Assembly (NCBI GenBank): GCA_024123915.1
Contig: CP099650.1
Location: 4,712,001-4,776,000, forward strand
Reading direction: 5' to 3'
Origin: Oxalobacteraceae bacterium OTU3CAMAD1
Lineage (GTDB): Bacteria > Pseudomonadota > Gammaproteobacteria > Burkholderiales > Burkholderiaceae_D
DNA: 64,000 nucleotides
The notes under the pieces were generated by a model. It was given only the letters and a program-made list of their open reading frames with translations. It did no database searches and was not told the DNA's origin. A program made the translations under genes and the position numbers. Shown one piece after another: positions 1 to 7,936 of this stretch. Numbering within the stretch: position 1 is the stretch's first letter; each line of letters opens with the position of its first letter.

Positions 1-3000
1 GGAGACGGCGGCGGCCGTGATGCCGACGTCCGCCTGTGACTGTTTCAGCGTGGCGATCTGGCCGCCATCGTTGTTCAGCACGCCGGCGGCGAGCTGCATT
101 TCACCGCCGGCGACGATGCGCGCGGCGTTGGTCAGGGTGGCGGTCGCCAGGGTCGAGGTCATGGCGCCGACGCTGCTGATGATGCCGTTGTTGTCGAGTT
201 TGTCGCGCACGGCCAGTTGCAGCGCGGCGCCGGAGGAGACGGCGCCGCCGGCGTTGTTGGCCAGGGTCAGCGAGGACACGCTCAGGCTGCCGTTGGCGGC
301 GATCAGGTTGTTGTTCTGGATATACGATGCCGAGGTCACGCTTGAATCGCCGTTGCCGGCGCTGACGATGCGGCCGTCGGTGTTATCGATGGCGCCGCCG
401 CCGATGTGCATCGCGCTGGTGGCCGCCAAGGTCTCGATGATGCCGTTGCGGTTGTCGAGCAAGGCGCCGGCGCCCAGTGCCAGGTCGCGCCGGGTCTGCA
501 CCACGCCGTGCTGGTTGTCGGCCGCGCCGCTGACGGCGATGTCGCCGGCGCCGTCCGACAGGATGCGGCCGCGCTGGTTGCTCAGGCTGTCGCTCTCGAT
601 GGTGAGGTTGGCGTCCGACTTGGCCGCCGTGGCGATGTCGCCGTCGTCGTTGTTCAGCCGCCCGGCCTTGATCAGCAGGTCGCCGTTGGCGCTGACGAGT
701 CCGGTGTTCACCAATTCTGCCGTCACGCGGCTGAAGGCCAGCGTGCCGTTGCTTTGGATGGCGCCGTCGTTTTGCAGGCGGTCGCTCACGCCCAACGTCA
801 TGTCCAGGCCCGACGTCACAGCGCCGGTGGTAGTGTTGTCGAGGGTTTGCGCGTTCAGGGTCAACGCGCCGTTGCCGGCGATCAGACCGCTGTTGAAGAC
901 ACTCGTGGCGGCGGCGACGTTGGTGTCGCCGCCGCCGACGTTGACGATGCGGCCGACGGTATTGTCGATCGACAGCGCGCTGACGTCCAGTTTCCCGAGC
1001 GCGCCGAGTACTTCGATCACGCCGCCGGTGTTGTCCAGCGCGCCACCGGCGCCGATCTGCATCTCCCAACCGGCCTGCATGGTGCCGAGATTGTTGTTGA
1101 TTGTGCCGGTAAAGTTCAAGCTGGCGCTGCCGCTGGCGATGATTTTCCCGCCGCCGTTGTCCAAGGTGCCGCCCAATAATGACATCTGGGGCACGAGGGT
1201 GCCGGTGGTCGTGATCAAGCCCCGGTTGACGAGGCCGTCCGCCACCACCACCATGCCGTCGGCCGCGCTAACCTGGCCGTAGTTGATGACCTGCGCCGTC
1301 CCGCCCTGGAGCGCCAACTTGGCGCCGCCATTGATCAAGCCATAGTTGGTCAATTCCCGGGTCACCGCAACGCGCAAGTCGCTGCCGCTGGTCATCGTGC
1401 CGCTGTTCTCAATGACCGGCGCGCTCATCTCCACCTGTCCGTTGCCCGCGATCAGGCCACTGCTGACGATGCTGCTGGAGGCGTTGATGTCGGTGTCGCC
1501 CAGGCCGACGTTGACGATGCGGCCCGCGGTATTGCGGATGGCGCCGGCCTGCACGCTCAGCTTGCTGAACATGCCGGCGGCCTCGATCGCGCCGCTCTGG
1601 TTGAGCAGCGTGCCGGCCACCGTGATGGCGGCGTCGCGCTCGGCCAACATCAGGCCGGAAGAGTTGTCGAGGCCACCTTTTCCGGCGGTGACGTCGAGGT
1701 GGCGATCGGCGATCACCTTGCCGCCGCGATTGCCGATGTCCTGCGCGCTCAGCGAGACGTCGGCGCCGGAACCGGCCGCCGTGCCGATCTGGCCGGCGGC
1801 GTTATTGGCGTGCGCCACCGCGACCGTGAGGTCGTCGCCGGCGGCGATGCGGCCGGAGTTGTTCAGCGTGGCCGCGTCCTCGGTGAAGTCGAGCTTGCCA
1901 CCGCTGCTGATGTCGCCGCTGTTGTCCAGCTGCCGCTGGATGGCCAGTTCCATGCTGGTGGCCGACTGCACCGTGCCATCGTTGCGCACGGTCTGCGCGG
2001 CCAGCAGCAGCGCGCCGTTGGCGCCGATGACACCGCTGTTGAGCACATTGGTGCTGCTGGTGACGCTGGTCGCGCCGGCGCCCGCGTTGGCGATGCGGCC
2101 TTTGCTGTTGTCGATATCACTGGCCGCGACCGCCATGGTGGCCGTGCCGGCGATGGTTTCCAGCACCCCGGCGCGGTTGTCGAGCTTGCCGCTGGCCGTC
2201 AAAGCCAGTCCGGTGGACGCCTGGATGTAACCATTCTGGTTGGCGACGGCGCCGTCGGCGTTGAGCGCGACGCGGCCGGCCGCGACGATCTTGCCGCCGA
2301 CGTTGCTGATGGCGCCGCTGTTCAGCGCCAGGTTGGCGCCGGCCGACAACAGGCCGCCGTCATTGTCGAAGCCCAGCGAGCGGCCGGTGAAATTGCCGCC
2401 GACGACAATCTTGCCGCCATGGTTGTCGAACGCGCCGGTGCGCAGGCGGAAATCGTTGAGTACGCTCAATTGGCCGGCGTTGTTGCTGAAGGCGCCGCCG
2501 TCGACGTCCAGCGACGACAGGTTCAAGCGGCCGCCGGCGTTGTTCAGCGCGGTGACGGCAACGCCGATGTCGCCGCCGGACATGATCTGGCCCGCGCGGT
2601 TGGCGATGGCGCCGGCGATCCGCAGGTAGCCGTCCGGCACCGGCGCTGGCGCCACGGGGGTTACGGGTGTGTTGGTGGTTGGCGTCGGTGCTGGGGTCGC
2701 GGTCCCGGCATCGCCGCCGGCGCCCGCGCCATTGGCTGGATTGCCGGTATTGCCGCCGCCCGCGCCGCTGTCGACGCCGCCGTTACCAGGCACCGGGCCA
2801 GAGGACCCGTCAGCGGCGGCTGGCGCCGCCCCCACCTGGCCGCCGCCGCTGTTGTCCAGCAACGCGGCAGCGATGTCCAGCCGTGCCGCCCCGCTCTGCA
2901 CAATCTTGCCGGACTGGTTGACCAGGCCGCCGGCGGCGCTGCTCAGCGCTACGCTCTGCGCCTGGACAAGTCCACTACTATTGTCGATATCGCCTTGCAA

Positions 3001-4311
3001 CGACAGCGCGGCCCGGGCATCGCTGCTGAGCGTGCCACGATTCGTCAGCGTGTTGGCCGCCAGCCGCACGCCGGTCTGGCCGCTCAGCGTACCGCTGTTG
3101 GAAACGGCCGCCGGCGTATCGAGCGCCAGTGCGCCGGCCGCGAAGACGGTGCCGCTGTTGTCGATCGCGTCCGCGCCGGCCAGGGTGACATCGGCCTCGC
3201 CATACACCTTGCCGCTGTTGACGACACCGCCGCGCGCGCTCAGCTGCAGTGCCTTGCTGGCGCTGAGGCTGCCGGCGTTTTCCAGCCGCCCGGCGCTGGT
3301 CACGACCAGCTCGCCGGCGGCCGCGCCGATGCTGCCGGCGTTGCGCACGCCGACGCCGGCCTCGGTGCCGATCAAGGTGATCTTGTTGGCATACATACCG
3401 CCCAGCAGTGCGGTGTCGACGCCGTAGCGCGGCGCCTCGCCGCCACCGGCGCCGGGCGCCAGCGTGGTGGTGACCGCGCCGGTGGCGTCGGTGGACAGGG
3501 CCACCTCGTTGACGCCAGTCGTCACCTCCAGCTGCTGCGCCCACACGCCGGCGTTCAACTGCACCGAGCGCGCGATCAAGGCCGTGTAGTCGGTCAGGCG
3601 GGCGTCGAGTCCGCTGCCCTCAAGGCTGATCAGGCCGCGCTGCACGGAATAGCCGTTGAGGCCGCCATCGGCCGCGTTCATCAGCGGCGTACCGGTGGTC
3701 AAGGTCGCCCGGCTGACGTTGATGAAGCCGGCGCCATCGACCACGATGCCCGCCGGATTGGCGATCACCAGTTCGGCGCGGTTGCCGGCCACTTCCATGT
3801 AACCGCGCAGCTGGCTCGGATTATTGGAATTGACCTCGTTCAGGATCACGCGCGCCGTGCCCTGCGCCAGCCACGGATTGCCATCGATCCAGCCGCCCAG
3901 CTGGCTTTGCACCGCCGCGCGCGAATTGTTCAGCACGGCGCCGCTCTTGGGCACGTCGAAGCGGTTGTAAACGTTGCGCGACACGCCGGCCGCGCTCGGC
4001 GTCTGCACGTTGACCTGCAACACGCCGTTGGCCGTGTTCAACACCGTGGCCTGCTGCCGGCCGGGCGCGTTGGGGTCCGCGACGATCTGCGCCGCCGCCA
4101 TCTGCATCATCGCCGCCGAACCGCCCATCACCCCGAGCAGCGCCAGGGTCATGCCGCGCACGCGCGTCGTCATCGGGCCGGGCCGGGCGCCGCCGCTCGA
4201 TGCCGCGCCGCTCTGGCCACGCCCCTTGCCCTGGCTGCTGGCGTTTTCCTGGACGGCCATCAAAAGACCACGGCGTTTGTTGAAGACGATGCGATAGCAC
4301 AGCTTGTTCAT
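1..4311 (-). CDS. TpsA: filamentous haemagglutinin-like exoprotein (partial, 3' end outside window)
   Basis: This frame stays open from the ATG at 4311 to base 1 (1437 codons), so only the N-terminal part is seen. It begins with an extended signal peptide region (MNKLCYRIVFNKRRG) followed by a hydrophobic segment ending near MAAAQ. A TPS/haemagglutination domain follows, with the family pattern NEVNSNNPSQLRGYMEVAG then ANPAGI, where NPxGI stands in the usual NPNGI position. After about residue 300 it is a long array of roughly 20-residue beta-helix repeats rich in DNSG, NNAGG and NRG, interrupted near residues 490-560 by a Gly/Pro/Thr-rich linker. The family is exported by Sec and then by its TpsB partner, which is encoded 42 bp upstream, and acts as adhesin, haemolysin or contact-dependent toxin carrier. 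Which of these applies depends on the missing C-terminus. Confidence 0.9.
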   Translation of the reverse strand, partial: MNKLCYRIVFNKRRGLLMAVQENASSQGKGRGQSGAASSGGARPGPMTTRVRGMTLALLGVMGGSAAMMQMAAAQIVADPNAPGRQQATVLNTANGVLQVNVQTPSAAGVSRNVYNRFDVPKSGAVLNNSRAAVQSQLGGWIDGNPWLAQGTARVILNEVNSNNPSQLRGYMEVAGNRAELVIANPAGIVVDGAGFINVSRATLTTGTPLMNAADGGLNGYSVQRGLISLEGSGLDARLTDYTALIARSVQLNAGVWAQQLEVTTGVNEVALSTDATGAVTTTLAPGAGGGEAPRYGVDTALLGGMYANKITLIGTEAGVGVRNAGSIGAAAGELVVTSAGRLENAGSLSASKALQLSARGGVVNSGKVYGEADVTLAGADAIDNSGTVFAAGALALDTPAAVSNSGTLSGQTGVRLAANTLTNRGTLSSDARAALSLQGDIDNSSGLVQAQSVALSSAAGGLVNQSGKIVQSGAARLDIAAALLDNSGGGQVGAAPAAADGSSGPVPGNGGVDSGAGGGNTGNPANGAGAGGDAGTATPAPTPTTNTPVTPVAPAPVPDGYLRIAGAIANRAGQIMSGGDIGVAVTALNNAGGRLNLSSLDVDGGAFSNNAGQLSVLNDFRLRTGAFDNHGGKIVVGGNFTGRSLGFDNDGGLLSAGANLALNSGAISNVGGKIVAAGRVALNADGAVANQNGYIQASTGLALTASGKLDNRAGVLETIAGTATMAVAASDIDNSKGRIANAGAGATSVTSSTNVLNSGVIGANGALLLAAQTVRNDGTVQSATSMELAIQRQLDNSGDISSGGKLDFTEDAATLNNSGRIAAGDDLTVAVAHANNAAGQIGTAAGSGADVSLSAQDIGNRGGKVIADRHLDVTAGKGGLDNSSGLMLAERDAAITVAGTLLNQSGAIEAAGMFSKLSVQAGAIRNTAGRIVNVGLGDTDINASSSIVSSGLIAGNGQVEMSAPVIENSGTMTSGSDLRVAVTRELTNYGLINGGAKLALQGGTAQVINYGQVSAADGMVVVADGLVNRGLITTTGTLVPQMSLLGGTLDNGGGKIIASGSASLNFTGTINNNLGTMQAGWEMQIGAGGALDNTGGVIEVLGALGKLDVSALSIDNTVGRIVNVGGGDTNVAAATSVFNSGLIAGNGALTLNAQTLDNTTTGAVTSGLDMTLGVSDRLQNDGAIQSNGTLAFSRVTAELVNTGLVSANGDLLIKAGRLNNDDGDIATAAKSDANLTIESDSLSNQRGRILSDGAGDIAVSGAADNQHGVVQTRRDLALGAGALLDNRNGIIETLAATSAMHIGGGAIDNTDGRIVSAGNGDSSVTSASYIQNNNLIAANGSLSVSSLTLANNAGGAVSSGAALQLAVRDKLDNNGIISSVGAMTSTLATATLTNAARIVAGGEMQLAAGVLNNDGGQIATLKQSQADVGITAAAVS

Positions 4312-4353
4312 GACGGTTCTTTCTGCCGGCGGGGTTCGGGCCGGCGCTTGCGG

Positions 4354-6042
4354 TTAATACTGGTAGTTCAAACTGAAGCCGCCGGTGTTTGAGGCGGTGC
4401 GAAAACGCTCGGGCTTGCGGATCGGCCGCCCGATGAAGACATCGATCTGGGCGCCGCCAAGCTGGCTGCGCCAGCCCAGGCCGCCGCCGGTCAGGCTGGT
4501 GCCGGCCAGCAAAGCGGCGCGCTCGCCGCCGACCTCGCCGTGATCGAGGCCGAGGTAAAGCTGGTTCCGGCCGTTGACCGACCAGCTCAATTCGTTGCGC
4601 AGCAGCCAGCCGCGGTCGGCCGACAAGCTGCTCTCGCCGTCGAAGCCGCGCACGGTGTACCGTCCGCCGATGGCGAAACGGTCCTGCGGAATCAGGCGGT
4701 CGCGCGCCCACTGGCCGCGCCAGCTGGCCTGGTATTGCAGCTTGGCCGCGCCCAGCGCGAACGGCTGCGTGAAGCTGGCGTCGGCGCTGACGATGGCCGG
4801 GCGCGCGGTACCGTCGCCGAACTCCTCCTCCGGCGCCGCCAGGGTGCCGAACATATGCGTGCCGCGCTTGTAGGTCAGCGCGCCGTCGAGCGTGGCCTCG
4901 CCGACGAACTCCTTGTGCGACAGGCTCAGCTCGTAGCCGCCCATCTGGCGCCGTTGCACCTGCACTTCGGTATCGTCAATGAAGTTGTTGCTGCGGCGCT
5001 GATACAGGCGCAGCGCCGCCGTGGTCTTGCGCGCGGCGTCGCGGTACAGCACGCGGGCGGCCTTCAGGTCGACATTGCCGCTGGTGCCGCTGTAGATGTA
5101 GTTCTGATTGGCGCCGGCGATGGACTGGTAGTAACGGTAGTGGCTGGCATTGAGCGACAGCAGCCAGTAACCGGCCGGCATCGAATAATGCAGCGCGTAG
5201 TTGCGGGTGCCATGCTCCGATTCGGCGCCTCCGGCCGGCAGGTCGCGGTTGGCGCTGAAATACATCAGCTCATGCCAGCCGAGTACGTTGTCCAGCGACA
5301 CGGTGGCGCCGCCCTGGTACTTGCCGGTGGACTTGCCGCCGCTGTCGTCCGCCGACAGGCTCAAGCGCACCGGGAGTGCCTGGCGCCACTTGATCAGCAG
5401 ATCGCTCTCGCCGGGCAGGTCGCCGGGAACGATATCGATGTCCGCCTCGGCGGTCGGCACCCGCTTGAAGTTTTCCAGCGCCTGTTCGATGTCGCGCAGG
5501 TTGAGGATGTCACCCGGCGAAGCGGGCACGGCGTTGCGCCACGACGGTCCCGCCTTATCGGCTGGCGCGGCAAAACGGATGGCGCGGATGCGGCCGGGCA
5601 CCACCAGCAATTGCAACCGGCCGCCCAGCAAATCCTGTGGCGCGGCCAGCACCCGGGTGGTCACATAGCCGGCCGCGACGAGCGCGTTCTGCACCTTGCC
5701 GATGACGGTGTTAATGCCGGCGCTGCCCAGGCAGCGGCCGACCGCATCGTCCGCCGCTTTGAGCGCCCAAGCGAACCGGGCCGCGCCCTCGCCTGACAGC
5801 GTGATCTCGCGGATGGGAAAGCACGGCTTTTCGTCGGCGGGATAGGTGGCGCCGGTCACTGCGGGCGCGCGCGGCAGACGCACGTCCGGCCGCTTTTCCT
5901 CGGCCTGTTCCGACTGCGCACGCTCGCGCTGCTGCTGGCGCTGCAATTGCTGCGCGGCTAGATCGGTCGGCGACTGGGCGCGGGATGGGGTCATGCTGCA
6001 CAGCACAAATATGCCGCATGACAGCTGGAAAAACGGCTTCAT
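4354..6042 (-). CDS. TpsB: ShlB/FhaC/HecB-family outer-membrane transporter
   Basis: 562 aa. The signal peptide (MKPFFQLSCGIFVLCSMTPSRAQ) is followed by a Gln/Arg-rich linker, two POTRA-like modules (about residues 70-230) and a C-terminal 16-strand-type barrel. The Omp85-superfamily loop signature appears as VRGF in RYTVRGFDGES, and the protein ends in an aromatic residue (NYQY), as expected for insertion by the Bam complex. The product secretes the TpsA exoprotein encoded immediately downstream. The start is supported by an AGGG just upstream of the ATG. The promoter-proximal position of tpsB ahead of tpsA suggests one transcript from the AT-rich region at 6045-6240. Confidence 0.93.
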   Translation of the reverse strand: MKPFFQLSCGIFVLCSMTPSRAQSPTDLAAQQLQRQQQRERAQSEQAEEKRPDVRLPRAPAVTGATYPADEKPCFPIREITLSGEGAARFAWALKAADDAVGRCLGSAGINTVIGKVQNALVAAGYVTTRVLAAPQDLLGGRLQLLVVPGRIRAIRFAAPADKAGPSWRNAVPASPGDILNLRDIEQALENFKRVPTAEADIDIVPGDLPGESDLLIKWRQALPVRLSLSADDSGGKSTGKYQGGATVSLDNVLGWHELMYFSANRDLPAGGAESEHGTRNYALHYSMPAGYWLLSLNASHYRYYQSIAGANQNYIYSGTSGNVDLKAARVLYRDAARKTTAALRLYQRRSNNFIDDTEVQVQRRQMGGYELSLSHKEFVGEATLDGALTYKRGTHMFGTLAAPEEEFGDGTARPAIVSADASFTQPFALGAAKLQYQASWRGQWARDRLIPQDRFAIGGRYTVRGFDGESSLSADRGWLLRNELSWSVNGRNQLYLGLDHGEVGGERAALLAGTSLTGGGLGWRSQLGGAQIDVFIGRPIRKPERFRTASNTGGFSLNYQY

Positions 6043-6044
6043 TT

Positions 6045-6101
6045 GTTGCCCTGTAGAATCATTAATTGCGAATTATATAGACGCAATTTCCATAGGGCAA
6101 C
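6045..6101 (-). promoter_or_regulatory. tpsBA promoter inside a nested palindrome
   Basis: On the minus strand TTGCCC (6100-6095) and TATAAT (6077-6072) are 17 bp apart, a good sigma70 layout. ATTGCG/CGCAAT arms (6065-6070, 6082-6087) flank the -10. GTTGCCCT/AGGGCAAC arms (6045-6052, 6094-6101) cover the tpsB Shine-Dalgarno region and the -35. The symmetry suggests an operator. If transcription starts further upstream, the outer arm could instead sequester the ribosome site in RNA. Confidence 0.55.
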
Positions 6102-6241
6102 CAAAAATGTTGCATGATACAGATATATTTTAGTTAGTACAAATATAATTGTATATTATAATTTTAATTCTCACCAATTCTCACATAACATTAATTGATA
6201 TTATAACCAGCCCGAAATGTAATTAACAGTTAAGAACAAAA
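6102..6241. other. AT-rich non-coding stretch upstream of the tps operon
   Basis: About 140 bp that is strikingly AT-rich beside GC-rich neighbours, with runs such as ATATAATTGTATATTATAAT. No ORF or RNA gene is recognisable. It may contain UP elements or binding sites for an H-NS-type silencer for the tps operon, or be a remnant of the RAYT element insertion. These roles are inferred from composition only. Confidence 0.4.
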
Positions 6242-6268
6242 CCCCGGGGTCAGGTCCGACATTCGGAC
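6242..6268 (+). repeat. left REP-type inverted repeat of the RAYT element
   Basis: A 27-bp sequence starting CCCCGGGGTCAG and ending in a small hairpin, GTCCGA-CAT-TCGGAC. It is the exact reverse complement of 7174-7200. Confidence 0.9.
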
Positions 6269-6329
6269 AAAATTGAACCAAATTGAGACCGCACAGCTCG
6301 ATGTTTGGCGAAAAAGCTAACATCAGGGG

Positions 6330-7205
6330 ATGACCCGACCTCTCCGACTAGAATTTGCAGGCGCCCTCTATCATGTAACGTCCAGGGGTGACCGAAAGAC
6401 CGCGATCTTTCTGGACGATCTCGACCGCGCGCGGTGGATGTCGATCCTCGATCTCGTGTGTGCCCGCTACAACTTCTCGATCCTGGGATTTTGTCAAATG
6501 ACAAACCACTACCATCTGATCCTGGAAACGGCCGATGGCAATCTGTCATGCGGCATGCGGCATCTCAACGGCTTGTACTCGCAATATTTCAATCGTCGTC
6601 ACGGACTTGTCGGGCACCTGTTTCAAGGTCGCTACAAAGCGATTTTGGTGCAGCGCGAGAGATATCTACTGGAACTGACGCGATACGTGGTGTTGAATCC
6701 GGTGCGCGCAGGCTTCGTGACGTCCCCGGATGCCTGGCGGTGGAGCAGTCACGCTTGCGTCATGGGAACCGTCCCGGCCCGCGCCTGGCTCGACACGGCC
6801 GCCACATTGCGGCAGTTTGGAACGGAGCGGGCGTCGGCGGTGGAAGCGTATCTCCGCTTCGTCATGGAAGGAATTGGCTGCGAGAGCCCGCTTAAAAACA
6901 TCAGGCATCAATTGCTGCTTGGCGACGACGCCTTCGTGGCCGAGCCTTCGAATACCACGCCGCACGAGAAATTTCCCGCCATCGCCAAAACACAGCGCCG
7001 CGCCGTGAGCCTATCCCTGGAGGAATATCAGGTGCGCTATCCAGACCGGGATGAGGCCATGGCGCACGCCTACCACTGCACCGCTTACACGATGGAACAG
7101 ATCGCCGCCCACTTCGGTGTTTCGTCGAAGACAGTGAGCAGAGCGGTGAACGCGCTCGGACCGATCAGCTCGTGTCCGAATGTCGGACCTGACCCCGGGG
7201 GTTAG
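6330..7205 (+). CDS. REP-associated tyrosine transposase (RAYT, TnpA_REP family)
   Basis: 291 aa. The Y1/HUH nuclease core (about residues 1-150) has the metal-binding HUH motif H60-Y61-H62 in MTNHYHLILE and the candidate nucleophile Y119 in RYVVLNPVRAG, the usual RAYT signature. The C-terminal part (about residues 220-280) contains a helix-turn-helix (YTMEQIAAHFGVSSKTVSRAV). Family members nick single-stranded REP hairpins and are usually domesticated, single-copy genes. The last dozen residues are encoded by the right REP itself, and the stop codon TAG (7203-7205) overlaps the convergent livF stop. The start matches the conserved family N-terminus (MTRPLRLEFAGALYHV). All catalytic residues appear intact. 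Confidence 0.93.
   Translation: MTRPLRLEFAGALYHVTSRGDRKTAIFLDDLDRARWMSILDLVCARYNFSILGFCQMTNHYHLILETADGNLSCGMRHLNGLYSQYFNRRHGLVGHLFQGRYKAILVQRERYLLELTRYVVLNPVRAGFVTSPDAWRWSSHACVMGTVPARAWLDTAATLRQFGTERASAVEAYLRFVMEGIGCESPLKNIRHQLLLGDDAFVAEPSNTTPHEKFPAIAKTQRRAVSLSLEEYQVRYPDRDEAMAHAYHCTAYTMEQIAAHFGVSSKTVSRAVNALGPISSCPNVGPDPGG
7174..7200 (-). repeat. right REP-type inverted repeat of the RAYT element
   Basis: Exact reverse complement of 6242-6268. It doubles as coding sequence for the RAYT C-terminus and ends one base before the livF stop codon, so it may also act as a transcript-end hairpin for both convergent genes. Confidence 0.9.
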
Positions 7206-7924
7206 TGGCCGCCGCCGAGGTAGGCAGCGATCACCTTGGGATCCGTTTTCAGGCTCTCGGCCGGGCCGTGGACGGAGATGCTGCCGTTTTCCAGCACGTA
7301 GCCGTAGTCGGCCACGTTCAGCGCGGCGGCGGCGAATTGCTCGACCAGCAGCATCGTCACGCCCTCGGACTTCAGCCGCATAATGATGCGGAAGACCTCC
7401 TCGACCAATATCGGCGCCAATCCCATCGACGGCTCGTCGAGCAGCACCACGTCCGGGTTGAGCATGATGGCGCGCGCCATCGCCAGCATTTGCTGCTCGC
7501 CGCCGGACAGGGTGCCGGCCAGCTGCCCTTGCCGCTCCTTCAGGCGCGGGAACAGCTCCAGCGCCTTTTCCAGGTCATGTTTGATGAAGCCCTTGGGCCG
7601 GGCGCCGGTGAAGCGAGGGAAGGCGCCGAGCAGCAGGTTGTCCGTCACCGTCATCGAGGCGAACACGCGCCGCCCCTCCGGCGAATGCGCCAGGCCGGCG
7701 CGGGCGATCCGGTGCGAGTCGAAACCGGTGATGTCCTTGCCGTCCAGCGTGACCTTGCCGCCCTTCGGTTTGATCATGCCGGAGATGGCGCGCATGGTGG
7801 TGGTTTTGCCGGCGCCGTTGGAGCCGATCAGGGTCACCAGCTTGCCCTTGGGGACGTCCAGCGAGATGCCGTGCAGGACTTCGACTTTGCCGTAGGCGGC
7901 GTGCAGATTGGAGATCGATAGCAT
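7202..7924 (-). CDS. livF: branched-chain amino acid ABC transporter ATP-binding protein LivF
   Basis: 240 aa, the normal LivF length. It has Walker A GSNGAGKTT (about residues 34-42), signature LSGGEQQMLAMARAI, Walker B VVLLDEPSMGL and the family ending EAYLGGGH-like (IAAYLGGGH). It is one of two cytoplasmic ATPases energising uptake of leucine, isoleucine, valine or related amino acids and amides. It is the last gene of livK-H-MG-F, 12 bp after the fused livMG gene. Exact substrate cannot be read from the ATPase. Confidence 0.95.
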   Translation of the reverse strand: MLSISNLHAAYGKVEVLHGISLDVPKGKLVTLIGSNGAGKTTTMRAISGMIKPKGGKVTLDGKDITGFDSHRIARAGLAHSPEGRRVFASMTVTDNLLLGAFPRFTGARPKGFIKHDLEKALELFPRLKERQGQLAGTLSGGEQQMLAMARAIMLNPDVVLLDEPSMGLAPILVEEVFRIIMRLKSEGVTMLLVEQFAAAALNVADYGYVLENGSISVHGPAESLKTDPKVIAAYLGGGH

Positions 7925-7936
7925 GTCTGTCCTCGA

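Larger units (their letters stand above)
6242..7200 (+). mobile_element. REP-RAYT unit bounded by perfect 27-bp inverted repeats
   Basis: A single transposase gene lies between two exact, oppositely oriented 27-bp REP-like sequences, each able to fold a short hairpin as expected for Y1/HUH recognition. No target-site duplication is visible, consistent with HUH chemistry. The unit abuts the livF stop codon, which begins at 7202. Confidence 0.8.

Noticed and set aside
17..3427. Long plus-strand ORFs opposite the TpsA gene
   Set aside because: They are mirror frames of the repetitive TpsA coding sequence; low-complexity Ala/Pro/Ser translations without motifs.
6242..7200. A classical IS element with target-site duplication
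   Set aside because: The transposase is of the RAYT/Y1 type and no direct repeat flanks the inverted repeats.
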